The notes under the pieces: model-generated
What the model was told of the DNA's origin: nothing
Databases searched by the model: none
Seen by the model: the letters and a program-made list of their open reading frames with translations, nothing else
Shown: in pieces, positions 62,739 to 64,000 of the stretch
How positions within the stretch are numbered: the first letter of the stretch is position 1
Layout: each line of letters begins with the position of its first letter
Made by a program: the position numbers and the translations under genes
Origin: Mucilaginibacter lacusdianchii
GTDB taxonomy: Bacteria; Bacteroidota; Bacteroidia; Sphingobacteriales; Sphingobacteriaceae
Length of the DNA stretch: 64,000 nucleotides
Direction: 5' to 3'
Assembly: GCF_009770985.1 (NCBI RefSeq)
Contig: NZ_WSRW01000001.1
Location: 744,001 to 808,000 of the forward strand

Positions 62739-62839
62739 ATCCACAGGCTGTGGTTCAATTACTTTACGTATCCTAATGAAACACTAAAACAAGTTCAAGC
62801 ACTAACAATGAAAATATTCTAACAGAGAGCAACAGAAAA

Positions 62840-63592
62840 TTAATCATTCGTTCGCCGATGCTTCAACCAATACCAACCCAAATTAAAAGCAATAACAGCA
62901 TGATTAAACACCGTGGGCAGCAAGCCATAATGACGCTTCATGATATCAAACCGCTCCAGCAAACTTTGGCGATGCTTCTTTTTAGACATCCCCCCTACCA
63001 GGTACTTGGCAACATAACGGTTTACATTTACAATTTTGCGGGCCTTTTTAGCAGCCGTAAGTATCCAGTCAATATCGGCACTTAACTGGTATTGGGGATT
63101 ATACGGTTGTACCAGCGAATGGCGGATATAAACAGCTTGGTGGCTGATACTCATGCCATACTTGAAATTGCGCCAGGTAAATTGAGCCGGGGCCTGATGT
63201 CGACGACGACCAAGACTATTGCCTGCATCATCAATCATTTCTGTTTCGCCATAGTAAATATCAGCATCCTCAGCGGTTGAAAAAACATGTGATACGGTGC
63301 CTGGCGCATAGATTTCATCGCCCGAGTTCATGAACAGCACATAGTCGCCGGTAGCTAAGGCCAGTCCCTTGTTCATGGCATCGTAAATACCTTTGTCTTT
63401 TTCGCTGATGAGTTGATCAATATCTGCCTGGTATTGGTACAATACATCCAGGGTACCATCATTCGAAGCACCATCTATTACAATATACTCGATATTGGTG
63501 TAGGTTTGATTGATTACAGACCGTACCGTGCGCTCAATATCACGCACATTATTATACACAATGGTAATGACCGAAAGCTTGGGCTTAAACAC
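62840..63592 (-). CDS. Family 2 glycosyltransferase, GTG start
   Basis: The 250-residue protein starts LSVITIVYNNVRDIERTVRSV, with IEYIVIDGASNDGT and the DxD-like NSGDE typical of GT2. It is likely an inverting transferase of polysaccharide synthesis. The GTG at 63592 is chosen over upstream starts: an excellent AAGGAGG at 63598-63604 is five bases away, and the GTG overlaps the upstream gene's TAA by eight bases, a common translational-coupling arrangement. Confidence 0.9.
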   Translation of the reverse strand: MFKPKLSVITIVYNNVRDIERTVRSVINQTYTNIEYIVIDGASNDGTLDVLYQYQADIDQLISEKDKGIYDAMNKGLALATGDYVLFMNSGDEIYAPGTVSHVFSTAEDADIYYGETEMIDDAGNSLGRRRHQAPAQFTWRNFKYGMSISHQAVYIRHSLVQPYNPQYQLSADIDWILTAAKKARKIVNVNRYVAKYLVGGMSKKKHRQSLLERFDIMKRHYGLLPTVFNHAVIAFNLGWYWLKHRRTND

Positions 63593-64000
63593 TGGCACCT
63601 CCTTGCGTATCGGCACGTTGCAGCAACTGGTTATAAACCTGCACATGTTGCTGCGCAATACGCTGCTCAGCATAATAAGTCATAACCGTTTGGCGGGCCT
63701 CGGCCTGAACCGATGCTTGGTTAGCATGGTTAAGTATCCATTCCATGCCGTCGGTAAAACTTTTGGCCGACTTATATTCGGCCAAGTAACCATTTTGTTC
63801 GTGTTTTACCATATCGGGTATACCCCCTGTAGTAAAAGCGATTACCGGCGTGCCGCACGATAAGCTTTCCATTACGGTGTAAGGTAAATTATCTTCAAGC
63901 GATGGTATCAAAAAGGCATCGGCCGCTGCATAGCAGATGGCCAGTTTTTCATCATTACTGATGGTACCTAAAAAGGTGGTTTTAAATGGAAAGTCGGGCA
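63585..64000 (-). CDS. Family 4 glycosyltransferase, C-terminal part (start outside window)
   Basis: The visible 137 or so residues are the C-terminal GT-B domain of a GT4 protein: FLGTISNDEKLAICYAAADAFLIPSLEDNLPYTVMESLSCGTPVIAF, where E in MESLSCG is the nucleotide-sugar binding motif. The gene continues beyond position 64000. It is the first visible gene of the polysaccharide operon and overlaps the GT2 start. Confidence 0.9.
   Translation of the reverse strand, partial: PDFPFKTTFLGTISNDEKLAICYAAADAFLIPSLEDNLPYTVMESLSCGTPVIAFTTGGIPDMVKHEQNGYLAEYKSAKSFTDGMEWILNHANQASVQAEARQTVMTYYAEQRIAQQHVQVYNQLLQRADTQGGASV
63598..63604 (-). promoter_or_regulatory. Strong ribosome binding site of the GT2 gene
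   Basis: On the minus strand AAGGAGG sits five bases before GTG 63592, which decides this start within the end of the upstream gene. Strong sites like this are rare in the window. Confidence 0.6.

Noticed and set aside
62385..62787. Two open frames of 60 and 96 codons in the MITE-like region
   Set aside because: They run through both hairpins, have no Shine-Dalgarno or promoter, and translate hairpin sequence into low-complexity residues such as FFLVTFSFPVKEKVT.
1..64000. Search by eye for tRNA, rRNA, CRISPR arrays and complete insertion sequences
   Set aside because: No spaced identical repeats, no transposase frame and no cloverleaf with the expected conserved loops were seen; a covariance-model search would be needed to exclude a tRNA fully.

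Overview
The window looks like chromosome of a free-living member of the Bacteroidota, most likely family Sphingobacteriaceae (Mucilaginibacter/Pedobacter-like). The signs are -7 promoter boxes of the TAnnTTTG type before many genes, an SDR-type threonine dehydrogenase, an IPExxxVDY protein, an LruC-domain lipoprotein, a DUF5686 barrel, BlaR1-type M56 proteins fused to TonB modules, and a bacillithiol synthase (BshA). This assignment is inference from gene content; no rRNA or tRNA gene is present to confirm it.

Layout. 1-5.3 kb: asd, threonine dehydrogenase, a YebC-type regulator, a repeat protein and an esterase. 5.3-7.8 kb: an AT-rich glycosyltransferase gene lying between the intact trhO gene and a second, orphan copy of the trhO 3' end, which suggests DNA acquisition. 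7.8-18.7 kb: DUF5686 barrel, kbl, pheS, a Rieske-like lipoprotein, a TetR regulator, rlmD, two phosphoribosyltransferases (one ComF) and gmd. 18.7-29.5 kb: Wzi/RemB-like barrel, dxs, DinB protein, lipoprotein, scpA, glyA and a large hybrid histidine kinase. 29.7-37.4 kb: Prc protease, then a compact cyanophycin locus (isoaspartyl peptidase, cyanophycinase, cyanophycin synthetase). 37.5-44.4 kb: gmk-yicC, rnc-fabF-acpP, IPExxxVDY protein and pyk. 44.7-53.1 kb: LruC lipoprotein, BlaI/BlaR1-TonB pair, beta-CASP nuclease, TonB-like protein and small unknown genes. 53.2-64 kb: uvrA, lytic transglycosylase, RluB-type pseudouridine synthase, lactonase, bshA, VOC protein, a MITE-like element and the end of a polysaccharide glycosyltransferase operon.

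How the genes work together. Tdh and Kbl, 8 kb apart, make up the threonine-to-glycine route, and GlyA links glycine to serine and one-carbon units. Asd supplies aspartate-family amino acids. CphA, CphB and the isoaspartyl peptidase can build and fully degrade the nitrogen polymer cyanophycin. Gmd, the Wzi/RemB-like barrel and the terminal glycosyltransferases point to surface polysaccharide. BlaI/BlaR1 with TonB modules points to envelope sensing.

Many transcription units end in strong symmetrical hairpins, often serving two convergent genes. Intergenic regions carry short palindromic repeats of at least three families. No CRISPR array, prophage, complete insertion sequence, tRNA or rRNA was seen. 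I did not find a clearly new multi-gene system. The best candidates for something undescribed are the trhO-tail duplication around the foreign-looking glycosyltransferase, the nested-inverted-repeat element near 62.5 kb, the KPxF-repeat protein and the ligand-less Rieske-like lipoprotein.
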